A stretch of 64,000 nucleotides of DNA from Maritimibacter sp. (GTDB taxonomy: Bacteria; Pseudomonadota; Alphaproteobacteria; Rhodobacterales; Rhodobacteraceae), in the NCBI GenBank assembly GCA_002701395.1, contig NZVC01000029.1:1-64000 (forward strand). The letters run 5' to 3'. A program made the translations under genes and the position numbers. The notes below the pieces were generated by a model. The model worked only from the letters and a program-made list of their open reading frames with translations. It did not search any database and was not told the DNA's origin. This document shows positions 57,556-64,000 of the stretch, piece by piece; the stretch's first letter is position 1, and each line of letters begins with the position of its first letter.

Positions 57556-57732
57556 ATGATGGACAATTTCTTCGCCAGTCTCGGACAAGGCTTCAACGCG
57601 TACCTGGCTTCCCGGTCGCGCATGGGCGAGATCCAGAAGCTGAACGCGAAAACCGACACGGAACTGTCCGCGATGGGCCTGAAGCGCGAAGATATTCCGC
57701 GTCACGTCTACCGCGACATCTTCTACATGTAA
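57556..57732 (+). CDS. DUF1127 small protein (58 aa)
   Basis: 58 aa from the first of two tandem ATGs. The C-terminal pattern LNAKTDTELSAMGLKREDIPRHVYRDIF matches DUF1127 (core LNAKTDTELSAMGLKREDIP); such small basic proteins bind RNA and influence phosphate, nitrogen or stress responses in alphaproteobacteria. It is followed by a strong terminator. Inserted between ureC and ureE. Confidence 0.75.
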   Translation: MMDNFFASLGQGFNAYLASRSRMGEIQKLNAKTDTELSAMGLKREDIPRHVYRDIFYM

Positions 57733-57749
57733 GGCCGGTTCGGCCCCTT

Positions 57750-57775
57750 GTGTCCGCGCCCGGATGCGCGGACAC
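57750..57775 (+). terminator. Terminator after the DUF1127 gene
   Basis: Perfect 9-bp stem GTGTCCGCG / CGCGGACAC with an 8-nt loop, 17 nt after the stop. A similar hairpin follows the EF-hand gene at 62562. Confidence 0.75.
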
Positions 57776-57801
57776 TCGCCCCGTCTGACGGGAGCGATAC
57801 C

Positions 57802-58482
57802 ATGCGATACGACTTGGCCGCGGTCTTTCTTGCCGCTGTCCTTTCCCTTGCCGCCCAGCCGGGGTCGGCCCAAGGCGTGCGGCGATCCAACACGCCTCCG
57901 CCCGCGCCACTGCCGGACGCCAGCGTTCCCAATGCCGCAGACTGCCCGGTCGCGGCTGACCTCGCCGGGGGCATCCGGCTTACCTCTGAACTGAACGAGA
58001 CCGAGACGATCCGCCTTGAAGAGGACGGCAGCTTCATCGTGCGGTTCGAGGATGCCGAAGGCTTCGGTGTCGTGATGCGTCTTGTGCGCGGGCTTTACCT
58101 GACCCGATCGTGGCCGATCGATGAAGGGCAGGTGGACTTTTGGCCCAGCATGATCGTCAACTTTCCAGTGTCCGACGCCGAGATGCCCGACCCGGTGCCG
58201 GGCGAGGGCTGGGACGTCGACGTGCGCCTTGGCGGAAGCGATTTCGCGGACGAGAGCGAGGAACAGTCCTACAGCTTCGGCGAGCCCGACAGGATCGCTT
58301 TCGGGGACTGCGTCTATGACTACATCCCCGTCACAGCGGTCTACATCGGCGCCGGAGATCCGTTTCAGGATGTTTACTACTACCTGACGGAATTCGGCGT
58401 CTCGTATCTTGCCGAAAGCGGCCCGGTCGATGCGGAGCCGGACCTTTTCACGAACCACATCAGAATAGAGGCAGTGCAATGA
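57802..58482 (+). CDS. Secreted protein of unknown function
   Basis: 226 aa; ATG at 57802 with GGGAG upstream. Signal peptide LAAVFLAAVLSLAAQPGSAQ, then a Pro-rich linker and an acidic beta-rich domain (TIRLEEDGSFIVRFEDAEGF; YYYLTEFGVSYL) with two cysteines. No family recognised. It lies between the two DUF1127 genes within the split urease locus. Confidence 0.7.
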   Translation: MRYDLAAVFLAAVLSLAAQPGSAQGVRRSNTPPPAPLPDASVPNAADCPVAADLAGGIRLTSELNETETIRLEEDGSFIVRFEDAEGFGVVMRLVRGLYLTRSWPIDEGQVDFWPSMIVNFPVSDAEMPDPVPGEGWDVDVRLGGSDFADESEEQSYSFGEPDRIAFGDCVYDYIPVTAVYIGAGDPFQDVYYYLTEFGVSYLAESGPVDAEPDLFTNHIRIEAVQ

Positions 58483-58561
58483 GCGCGAGCCATGCAGCCT
58501 TGGCAAGGCGGGTATCCGTGCCCGGATCTAGCCAAAACGTCGCGGACTGTGCAAATAGCGG

Positions 58562-58577
58562 GCAGTTTTTAAACTGC
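58562..58577 (+). promoter_or_regulatory. AT-rich palindrome before the second DUF1127 gene
   Basis: GCAGTTT-TT-AAACTGC, 25 nt upstream of the ATG at 58603. It could be an operator or a leader hairpin. The surrounding 58483-58602 has no other feature. Confidence 0.45.
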
Positions 58578-58602
58578 ACACGTATTGCGCAGGAGCGCCA
58601 AG

Positions 58603-58785
58603 ATGACCACCACTTACATGCTGCCCTTCACCGCGCTACGGTCGGGCCTGACCAACTTCGTCCGCCGGTTCGGCACCTCGGGATACGAGGATCTGTTCTC
58701 GCTGACCGACGAACAACTTGCCGTTCGCGGCTACACCCGCGAGGGCCTGGCCAAGCTGTCCATGAGCGGCCGCGCCTGGAACTAA
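58603..58785 (+). CDS. Small DUF1127-like protein (60 aa)
   Basis: 60 aa from ATG at 58603 with CAGGAG upstream. FVRRFGTSGYEDLFSLTDEQ and LAVRGYTREGLAKLSM follow the DUF1127-like pattern (L-T-D..L..RG..REGL). Possibly an RNA-binding regulator like its neighbour at 57556. It lies 97 nt upstream of ureE on the same strand. Confidence 0.6.
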   Translation: MTTTYMLPFTALRSGLTNFVRRFGTSGYEDLFSLTDEQLAVRGYTREGLAKLSMSGRAWN

Positions 58786-58882
58786 GGTCGTCGCGCTCGA
58801 CGGCGCGCCTTGACCAATGCCTATCGCGCCCACGGGCGCGAGGGGATGCACGGACCACGGTCCGCACGACAGGAGGTGCCCA

Positions 58883-59446
58883 ATGAGCGGTGCGCTTCCG
58901 AAGGCGCTGGAGATCCAGCGCGGGCCGCTTCAGGCCGAACCGTCCGACCGCGTGGTGATGACCTATGATGCGCGCCTTCTGCGCCGCAAACGTCTCACCA
59001 CTGCGGGCGGAATGTCCTTCCTTGCAGATCTGTCCGAAGCGGTCAGCCTTGGCGACGGCGATGCCTTCGTTCTGGAGGACGGCAGCCTGATCGCGGTCGA
59101 AGCCGCGGCCGAGGGGCTGTTGTCCGTCACCGGCGACCACCTGCCGCGACTGGCATGGCACATCGGCAACCGCCACACGCCGTGCCAGATCGAGACGGAT
59201 CGCCTGCTGATCCAGCGCGACCACGTTCTTGCCCGGATGCTGGCGGGGCTGGGCGCCATGGTTGCCGAGGTCGAGGAACCGTTCACCCCCGAGGGCGGCG
59301 CCTATGGACATGGGCGCACGATGGGCCACGATCACGGCCACTCGCACGATCACGGACATGATCACGGACATTCCCACGCGCACTCCCAAAGCCACACCCA
59401 TGTGCATCACCACGGCGGACATTCGCACGGCGAGGAAGAAGAGTGA
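58883..59446 (+). CDS. ureE: Urease accessory protein UreE (nickel metallochaperone)
   Basis: 187 aa; ATG at 58883 with AGGAGG. N-terminal peptide-binding and C-terminal metal-binding domains (HIGNRHTPCQIE), plus a His-rich tail from about residue 145 (HDHGHSHDHGHDHGHSHAHS) that should bind several nickel ions. Delivers Ni to the UreC active site through UreG. The stop overlaps the ureF GTG start. Confidence 0.95.
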   Translation: MSGALPKALEIQRGPLQAEPSDRVVMTYDARLLRRKRLTTAGGMSFLADLSEAVSLGDGDAFVLEDGSLIAVEAAAEGLLSVTGDHLPRLAWHIGNRHTPCQIETDRLLIQRDHVLARMLAGLGAMVAEVEEPFTPEGGAYGHGRTMGHDHGHSHDHGHDHGHSHAHSQSHTHVHHHGGHSHGEEEE

Positions 59447-60069
59447 CCGGCCTTCTTACGCTGGTTCAGTGGATGTCGCCCGCCTTTCCGGTGGGCAGCT
59501 TTGCCTATTCGCACGGTCTGGAGCAGGCGGTTGCCGCCGATGAGGTGACGACCTCTGCTGCGCTGGCCGACTGGCTGGGCGATGTGCTGACCCTTGGCGC
59601 GGGGCGGGCAGACGCGATCCTGCTGGCCTCGGCCCTGCGCGGCGAGGACGCGACCGCGCTTGCCGCCACCGCCCGCGCGCTGGCCGCCTCGCGCGAACGC
59701 TGGGACGAGACCATCGCGCAGGGCCGCGCCTTCGCCGAGGCCGCCAGCGCCACCGGCACGCCGGTCGACGCGCTGCCCTTTCCCGTCGCCGTGGGCGTCG
59801 CCGCGCGGACGCTGGGCCTTCCGGCCGAGCAGGTGATCGGCGTCTACCTGCACGCCTTCGCCTCGAACCTCGTCAGCGCGGCGGTCCGCTTCGTGCCGCT
59901 GGGGCAGGCCGAGGGACAGCGCGTGCTGGCGGGGCTTCACCCGGCGATCACGGCGGTCGCGGCGGATGCCGCAGCGCAGGGCGTGGAGGACATCGCCTCT
60001 TTCGTCCCGCGCGGCGATCTGGCAGCGATGCGACACGAGACGATGGACGTAAGGATCTTCAGGACATGA
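59443..60069 (+). CDS. ureF: Urease accessory protein UreF
   Basis: 208 aa with GTG start overlapping ureE by 4 nt. Typical N-terminus [20 protein letters not shown] and SHGLEQAVA; helical protein that acts as fidelity/activation partner of UreG in urease maturation. Overlaps ureG by 4 nt. Confidence 0.93.
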   Translation: MTGLLTLVQWMSPAFPVGSFAYSHGLEQAVAADEVTTSAALADWLGDVLTLGAGRADAILLASALRGEDATALAATARALAASRERWDETIAQGRAFAEAASATGTPVDALPFPVAVGVAARTLGLPAEQVIGVYLHAFASNLVSAAVRFVPLGQAEGQRVLAGLHPAITAVAADAAAQGVEDIASFVPRGDLAAMRHETMDVRIFRT

Positions 60070-60674
60070 GCGGAAACGGACCCCTGCGCGTGGGCATCGG
60101 CGGCCCGGTGGGTGCGGGCAAGACGACGCTGACCGAACAGCTGTGCCGGGCGATGTCGGCGGACTATTCCGTCGCCGTCATCACCAACGACATCTACACC
60201 AGCGAGGACGCCGAGTACCTGATGCGCGCGCAGGCCCTGCCGCTGGAACGCATCCGGGGCGTCGAGACCGGCGGATGCCCCCATACCGCGATCCGCGAGG
60301 ATGCGTCGATCAACCTTGCCGCCGTGGCCGAATTGCGCGCGGCCTTCGACGATCTGGACGTGATCTTCATCGAATCCGGTGGCGACAATCTGGCGGCCAC
60401 CTTTTCCCCCGAACTCGCCGACCTGACGCTGTACGTGATCGACACCGCCGCGGGGCAGGACATTCCGCGCAAGAAGGGGCCGGGGCTGACGCGGTCGGAC
60501 CTGCTGATCGTGAACAAGACCGACCTTGCGCCTTACGTGGGCGTCGATCTGGACCAGCTGGAAGCCGATGCGCGGGTCGCGCGCGGGGCGCGCCCGTTCG
60601 TCATGGCCGGGGTGAAGACCGGCAAGGGCATCGACGAGGTCGTGTCGTTCCTGAAGGAAGAAGGCGGGCTGTAA
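60066..60674 (+). CDS. ureG: Urease accessory GTPase UreG
   Basis: 202 aa. P-loop [16 protein letters not shown], metal/nucleotide motif [33 protein letters not shown] and NKTDLAP (G4). Hydrolyses GTP to insert Ni into urease. Last gene of the ureEFG set; the terminator at 60692 follows. Confidence 0.96.
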   Translation: MSGNGPLRVGIGGPVGAGKTTLTEQLCRAMSADYSVAVITNDIYTSEDAEYLMRAQALPLERIRGVETGGCPHTAIREDASINLAAVAELRAAFDDLDVIFIESGGDNLAATFSPELADLTLYVIDTAAGQDIPRKKGPGLTRSDLLIVNKTDLAPYVGVDLDQLEADARVARGARPFVMAGVKTGKGIDEVVSFLKEEGGL

Positions 60675-60691
60675 ACGCGCCGCCCAAGGAG

Positions 60692-60722
60692 CCGGCAGCC
60701 AGCAAAAACGCGCGGCTGCCGG
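60692..60722. terminator. Bidirectional terminator between ureG and the PreA-like gene
   Basis: Stem CCGGCAGCC / GGCTGCCGG (9 bp) with a 13-nt loop containing CAAAAAC. It separates two convergent genes. Confidence 0.7.
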
Positions 60723-60732
60723 ATGCTGCGGC

Positions 60733-61830
60733 CTAGGCCGATTTCGCGTAACCGCCGTTGTAGGCGTCGCTTTTGCGGCGCACCTGCGAATGTTCGACGA
60801 TCCGTTCGCGCGCGATGCCCCGGAACTCTTCGATCGAGGAATAGCCTTTGCGTTCCAGATAGTCGGCAAGATCGGTCGTCAGCTCGTTGATCAGGTTGAC
60901 GCCGATGCCGCCGCTGCCCTTTTCCTCCATCGCGGCGGTGCAGACCTGAAGGTTGCCCGCGCCATGCGCGATGAAGTTGAACGCCTCGCGGAAGCCCTTG
61001 ATCCCGCCGATGCCGGAAATCGCCTTGTCCGGGTAGGCGCGCGAGATGTCGGACACGCGCTGAAGCGCCTGATGCAGGATCGCCAGCCCGCCCAGCCCGC
61101 CGGACGTCACCAAGCCGTCGACCTCGACTTCGAACTTGAAGGTTTCGGGGTCCATCAGCGGCAGCGACGGGAAGGTGTTGCACAGCGAGATCGACGCGGC
61201 GCCCGCGTCATAGGCGGCGCCCGCCGCATCCACCAGCGTCGAGGTCGAGGGCGTCAGCTTGACCCAGATCGGCACGTCCACCGCGCCCTTCAGCGCGCCA
61301 AGGATCGACCGGATGATATCCTCGTCGTTGGCGATGTGGGCGCCCATGTCCTTGCGGTCCATGTGGGGGCAGGACATGTTCAGTTCCAGCGCATCGCAAC
61401 CGGCACCGACGCAGGCGCGTGCCAGCTTGCGCCAGTTCTCCATCTCTTCCTCGTTGCCCGCGCCCGCCATGATCGAGCCGATAAGCATCCGGTCGGGGTA
61501 GGTCGTTTTGATCTCTTCAAGGTCCGGCAGCCACTGTTCCAGCGGCTGGTCCGAGATCAGTTCCCAGTTCCACGACGAATGCGACACCGTGTCGGGCCGC
61601 TTGTTGCGGGACACGTATGGCTTTTGCTCGCTCGTGCGCTGGAAGATGGTCTTGGGTCCGGCGACATTCTCGACCGGGTGCAGGCCGATCGTCTTGGTGA
61701 CGACGCCGCCCCATCCAGCCTCGAAGGCTTTCAGGATCTTGCGTTTGCTTTCCGTCGGCGGCGCAGAGGCCAAGACGAACGGATTCACGAACTCTAGGCC
61801 GGTAAACTGCGTGGTAAGCTCGGGTTTCAT
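60733..61830 (-). CDS. PreA-like dihydropyrimidine/dihydroorotate dehydrogenase family flavoprotein without ferredoxin domain
   Basis: 365-aa TIM-barrel FMN enzyme: FVNPFVLASAPPTESKRKIL near the start, catalytic Cys in ELNMSCPHMDRKDMGAH, WVKLTPSTSTL, ISGIGGIKGFREAFNFIAHG and NLQVCTAAM (FMN phosphate). It resembles PreA of the NAD-dependent dihydropyrimidine dehydrogenase, but the usual C-terminal 2x[4Fe-4S] domain is absent: the protein ends in SDAYNGGYAKSA. No preT gene is adjacent. A RutR-like site upstream supports a pyrimidine link. The exact substrate is uncertain. Confidence 0.8.
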   Translation of the reverse strand: MKPELTTQFTGLEFVNPFVLASAPPTESKRKILKAFEAGWGGVVTKTIGLHPVENVAGPKTIFQRTSEQKPYVSRNKRPDTVSHSSWNWELISDQPLEQWLPDLEEIKTTYPDRMLIGSIMAGAGNEEEMENWRKLARACVGAGCDALELNMSCPHMDRKDMGAHIANDEDIIRSILGALKGAVDVPIWVKLTPSTSTLVDAAGAAYDAGAASISLCNTFPSLPLMDPETFKFEVEVDGLVTSGGLGGLAILHQALQRVSDISRAYPDKAISGIGGIKGFREAFNFIAHGAGNLQVCTAAMEEKGSGGIGVNLINELTTDLADYLERKGYSSIEEFRGIARERIVEHSQVRRKSDAYNGGYAKSA

Positions 61831-61869
61831 GGCGCATCCTCGGGTGGTTCCTCTCTAGGACCGTAATTT

Positions 61870-61885
61870 TTTACCAAAAAGTCAA
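61870..61885 (-). promoter_or_regulatory. RutR-like operator upstream of the PreA-like gene
   Basis: Minus strand reads TTGACTTTTTGGTAAA, which matches 11 of 14 fixed positions of the RutR consensus TTGACCANNTGGTCAA. Centred about 48 nt before the ATG. RutR senses uracil in E. coli. The rest of the gap up to 62111 shows nothing else clear. Confidence 0.4.
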
Positions 61886-62111
61886 TAATTTTCCTGCGGC
61901 CCCTGTTTCGGGGGCGGGGAACGCGCGGTGTGCCGGGGCAGGATGATCGAAACATGTGCAGTCTCGTGATCTCGTGTGCATCCGAGCCAACGTGGTCACG
62001 GGTGTGCGCAACGGTTTCCCGACCTTGGTCTGAAAAACACTCAGACGTCCGCATATGCCCTGCGTCGTCGGGTTGCTTCAGTATCGGGCTTATCAGTCCA
62101 GGAGACATGCC

Positions 62112-62540
62112 ATGAAACTCAGCCATCTGCTTTTGACCACCTCGCTCTGCGCCGTTGCCGCCGTGCCGGCGATGGCGCAGTCCCGCACGTTCAGCTCTAT
62201 TGACGCGAATGGCGACGGGCAGTTGTCGCTCGCGGAACTCGAGGCCGTTTTTGGCCGCCAGGGTGCGGGAAATATCCTTAACCGCAGCGATCTTGACCGG
62301 AACGGGTTCGTCTCGGCCTCTGAGATCAAGATTTCGCACGACGACGACTCGAACGACGACGAGTCCGATGACGATCGATATGACCGGAACAACGATGACG
62401 AAAGCGATGATCGTAACGACGACGAGTCCGACGACGACCGCAATGACGACCAAAGCGACGATGAGTCCGACGACGACAAATCGGATGAAGATGAGTCGGA
62501 TGATGATGACGGCGACGACGACGAAGGCGACGACGACTAG
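62112..62540 (+). CDS. Secreted EF-hand protein with a long Asp/Ser-rich tail
   Basis: 142 aa; ATG at 62112 with CAGGAG. Signal peptide ending AMAQ. Two EF-hand loops are visible (IDANGDGQLSLAE and SDLDRNGFVSASEI). From about residue 75 the sequence is almost only Asp, Ser, Glu, Asn and Arg (repeats of NDDESDD). The tail should bind divalent cations in the periplasm or outside the cell. A terminator hairpin follows. Confidence 0.8.
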   Translation: MKLSHLLLTTSLCAVAAVPAMAQSRTFSSIDANGDGQLSLAELEAVFGRQGAGNILNRSDLDRNGFVSASEIKISHDDDSNDDESDDDRYDRNNDDESDDRNDDESDDDRNDDQSDDESDDDKSDEDESDDDDGDDDEGDDD

Positions 62541-62561
62541 TCCGGTCCGCTTCTGACGACT

Positions 62562-62592
62562 GCGTGTCCGCGCGCCCAATGCGCGGGTACGC
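62562..62592 (+). terminator. Terminator after the EF-hand gene
   Basis: 12-bp stem GCGTGTCCGCGC / GCGCGGGTACGC with two G-U pairs and a 7-nt loop. Its core resembles the hairpin at 57750. Confidence 0.65.
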
Positions 62593-62613
62593 CGCATCGC
62601 GAAAGGATCGCCT

Positions 62614-63240
62614 ATGCAGATCGAACGGACGTCCTTCGAAAAACGGTTCTCGACGCCCATGTTCTCCTTCGAGGTCCGCGGCCACGAAGCGATCAACGAC
62701 GCCTTGATCGCAGAGGGCAGGGCATTGCGGCAGCGATGCGATGGCTCTGCCAAGTCGAACAGGGGCGGCTGGCATTCCAGGGGCAACCTTTTCACCGAGA
62801 AGGCCCCGTCCTTCGTGTTGCTGTCGGTCCTTGCGGAAGAGGCCGTGAAGCAGGCGACCGCTGCCATCGGCAAGGCCGATCTGGATCGGCTTCACATGAA
62901 ACTGTTCGGCTGGATGAATATCAACACCGAAGGTGCCTACAATTCCCCGCATACGCACCCCGGCGCGCACTGGTCCGGGGTTTACTATGTTTCGCAGCCC
63001 GAAGCGGACGACGCTGACTCTGGCAGGATCGAGTTTCTCGATCCCCGCTGCGACCTCGGGCACTGGCGCATCCTCGACGCCCCCGCGCTGCGACCCAAGA
63101 AAAGCTTCCGGCCGCGTGCAGGAGAGATGATCCTGTTCCCGTCGTATCTGGTGCACTGGGTGCATCCAAACGCCACGGACGACGAACGGATCAGCATCGC
63201 GTTCAACGCGACGTTCTCGGAAGTGGACGCCGCGCGCTGA
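62614..63240 (+). CDS. Putative 2OG-Fe(II) oxygenase (TIGR02466 type)
   Basis: 208 aa. Pattern of the 2OG-FeII_Oxy_5 group: GGWHSRGNLF, WMNINTEGAYNSPHTHPGAH, SGVYYVSQP, EMILFPSYLVHWVHPN and RISIAFN, giving candidate Fe ligands H..H and a 2OG-binding Arg. Hydroxylates an unknown substrate; cytosolic. It is convergent with the response regulator gene (2 nt apart). Confidence 0.85.
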   Translation: MQIERTSFEKRFSTPMFSFEVRGHEAINDALIAEGRALRQRCDGSAKSNRGGWHSRGNLFTEKAPSFVLLSVLAEEAVKQATAAIGKADLDRLHMKLFGWMNINTEGAYNSPHTHPGAHWSGVYYVSQPEADDADSGRIEFLDPRCDLGHWRILDAPALRPKKSFRPRAGEMILFPSYLVHWVHPNATDDERISIAFNATFSEVDAAR

Positions 63241-63242
63241 CC

Positions 63243-63893
63243 TCAGCCGTCCGGGCGTTCGGCGAATGCCTTCTGCGCCATAAGCGCGGCTTCGACACGG
63301 TTGCGCGCGTGCAGCTTTTCGAGAATGGCCGTCATGTAGTGTTTCACGGTCTTCTCTTTCAGTCCAAGAGCCTCGGCGACTTCCTTGTTGCTTTGCCCCT
63401 TGGCGACCAGCTTCAGGATGTCTTCTTCGCGTTTCGTGAGGTCTTCCAGTGGCGATCTGGCCGGGTCCGTCTTGCCCCCTGTCATAAAGGCCAGCAGCTT
63501 CGCCGCAAGTCCCGGAGAGACATGGGTTTCTCCATCCACCACCTTCCGTAGGATGTCCCGCAACTCGCGCGCCGACACACCTTTGAGGATGTAGGCTTTC
63601 GCGCCAAGACGCAGCGCTTCGGATACGTCCTTGCCATCTTCCGATACCGTCAGCATCGCCACATGCGCCGTCGTCTTTTCGGATGCGATTTGCGCGATGG
63701 CGGTCAGGCCGCCCCCCGGCATGGACAGGTCCAGCAGCGCCACTTCGGGCCTGTGCGTCGCCGCAAGCGCGATGGCGTCCGCGGCAGTAGAGGCGACGCC
63801 GACAACCGAGAACCCGTCGTCTTCTTCCAGACTTCGCACAAGGCCGTCGCGAAAAATCGGGTGATCGTCGGCGACGAGGATCGTGATGGTCAC
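63243..63893 (-). CDS. NarL/FixJ-family response regulator
   Basis: 216 aa with GTG start that overlaps the stop of the kinase gene by 4 nt. Receiver domain with VADDHPIFRDG, phospho-acceptor Asp in VALLDLSMPGG (about residue 54) and YILKGVS; C-terminal LuxR HTH with LTKREEDILKLVAKGQSNKE and VKHYMTAILEKLHARNR. Partner of the truncated kinase upstream. Confidence 0.93.
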   Translation of the reverse strand: MTITILVADDHPIFRDGLVRSLEEDDGFSVVGVASTAADAIALAATHRPEVALLDLSMPGGGLTAIAQIASEKTTAHVAMLTVSEDGKDVSEALRLGAKAYILKGVSARELRDILRKVVDGETHVSPGLAAKLLAFMTGGKTDPARSPLEDLTKREEDILKLVAKGQSNKEVAEALGLKEKTVKHYMTAILEKLHARNRVEAALMAQKAFAERPDG

Positions 63894-64000
63894 AACGTTG
63901 CTCCTTCATGCGGGAGAGTGACGGTAACGGTGGTGCCCTTGCCGGGCGCTGACCGGATGTCGATGGCACCGCCAAGCGAAACCAGCCTGTCCGTGATCCC
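63890..64000 (-). CDS. Sensor histidine kinase, C-terminal fragment
   Basis: Only the last 36 codons are inside the window. They read LVSLGGAIDIRSAPGKGTTV then TVTLP, the end of a HATPase_c domain. TTG-TGA ends the gene and overlaps the response-regulator start (GTGA), so kinase and regulator form an operon. The rest lies beyond the window. Confidence 0.8.
   Translation of the reverse strand, partial: GITDRLVSLGGAIDIRSAPGKGTTVTVTLPHEGATL

Noticed and set aside
58479-58886. 135-aa open frame starting at the stop of the secreted unknown
   Set aside because: Runs over the DUF1127-like gene in another phase and ends within ureE; protein-like composition is lost early.

Overview
The window is GC-rich, densely packed DNA that reads as a chromosome segment of an alphaproteobacterium of the Rhodobacterales (Roseobacter/Rhodobacter group). 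The evidence is a Tad/Flp pilus locus, a leucine-degradation cluster, hom/glpX/recJ in close proximity, an alr-mlaE-mlaF operon, urease accessory genes and small DUF1127 proteins, with many 4-nt ATGA/GTGA stop-start overlaps. The species cannot be named from the sequence.

Layout, left to right. (1) 1-7146 (+): a cysteine-type formate dehydrogenase (fdhA, 5' truncated by the window; fdhB; fdhC), a WD40-cytochrome c fusion, a 41-aa membrane peptide and an NtrC-type regulator without the GAFTGA loop. A sensor kinase converges on it (7238-9178, -). (2) 9210-18269 (-): leucine/isovalerate degradation genes (liuC, liuE, liuD, liuB) with three small unrelated genes interleaved, then a class III CoA-transferase and a thiolase. 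No isovaleryl-CoA dehydrogenase is seen. (3) 18357-23823 (-): an RTX protein and a three-subunit Tat-exported molybdenum hydroxylase of PaoABC type. (4) 24381-30234 (-): a ugp-like ABC uptake operon with a glycerophosphodiester phosphodiesterase and an RpiR regulator. (5) 30632-39049 (-): a Tad pilus operon (flp, cpaB, tadG, two TadE-like genes, tadZ, tadA, tadB, tadC), divergent from a LuxR-type regulator (39562-40389, +) across an intergenic region rich in palindromes. (6) 40390-41233: an atypical, nearly gene-free stretch next to tRNA-Glu, holding one degenerate HGGxSTG-like ORF. (7) 41386-50006: recJ, glpX and hom on the minus strand, separated by an inserted metabolic module and a membrane-protein gene. 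Two copies of an interspersed palindromic repeat flank glpX, and a third lies at 7171. (8) 50097-54594 (-): an mlaF/mlaE/alr operon, a DUF1194 protein and a dihaem cytochrome c. (9) 54993-60674 (+): urease ureC, then a 50-bp tandem array of palindromes, two DUF1127 proteins and one secreted unknown, then ureE-ureF-ureG. ureA, ureB and ureD are not present. (10) 60733-64000: a PreA-like flavoprotein with an upstream RutR-like site, an EF-hand protein with a very acidic tail, a TIGR02466-type 2OG-Fe oxygenase, a NarL-type response regulator and the last codons of its histidine kinase.

Working together: formate oxidation probably feeds electrons through the cytochrome b gamma subunit to the quinone pool and may be controlled by the adjacent two-component pair. 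The leucine cluster leads to HMG-CoA, acetoacetate and acetyl-CoA, where the thiolase and CoA-transferase could finish the route. The ugp-like genes, urease and the PreA-like enzyme suggest scavenging of organic phosphate and nitrogen. The strongest candidates for something undescribed are the 50-bp palindrome array inside the split urease locus, the GAFTGA-less regulator with its WD40-cytochrome c neighbour, and the repeat family around glpX.
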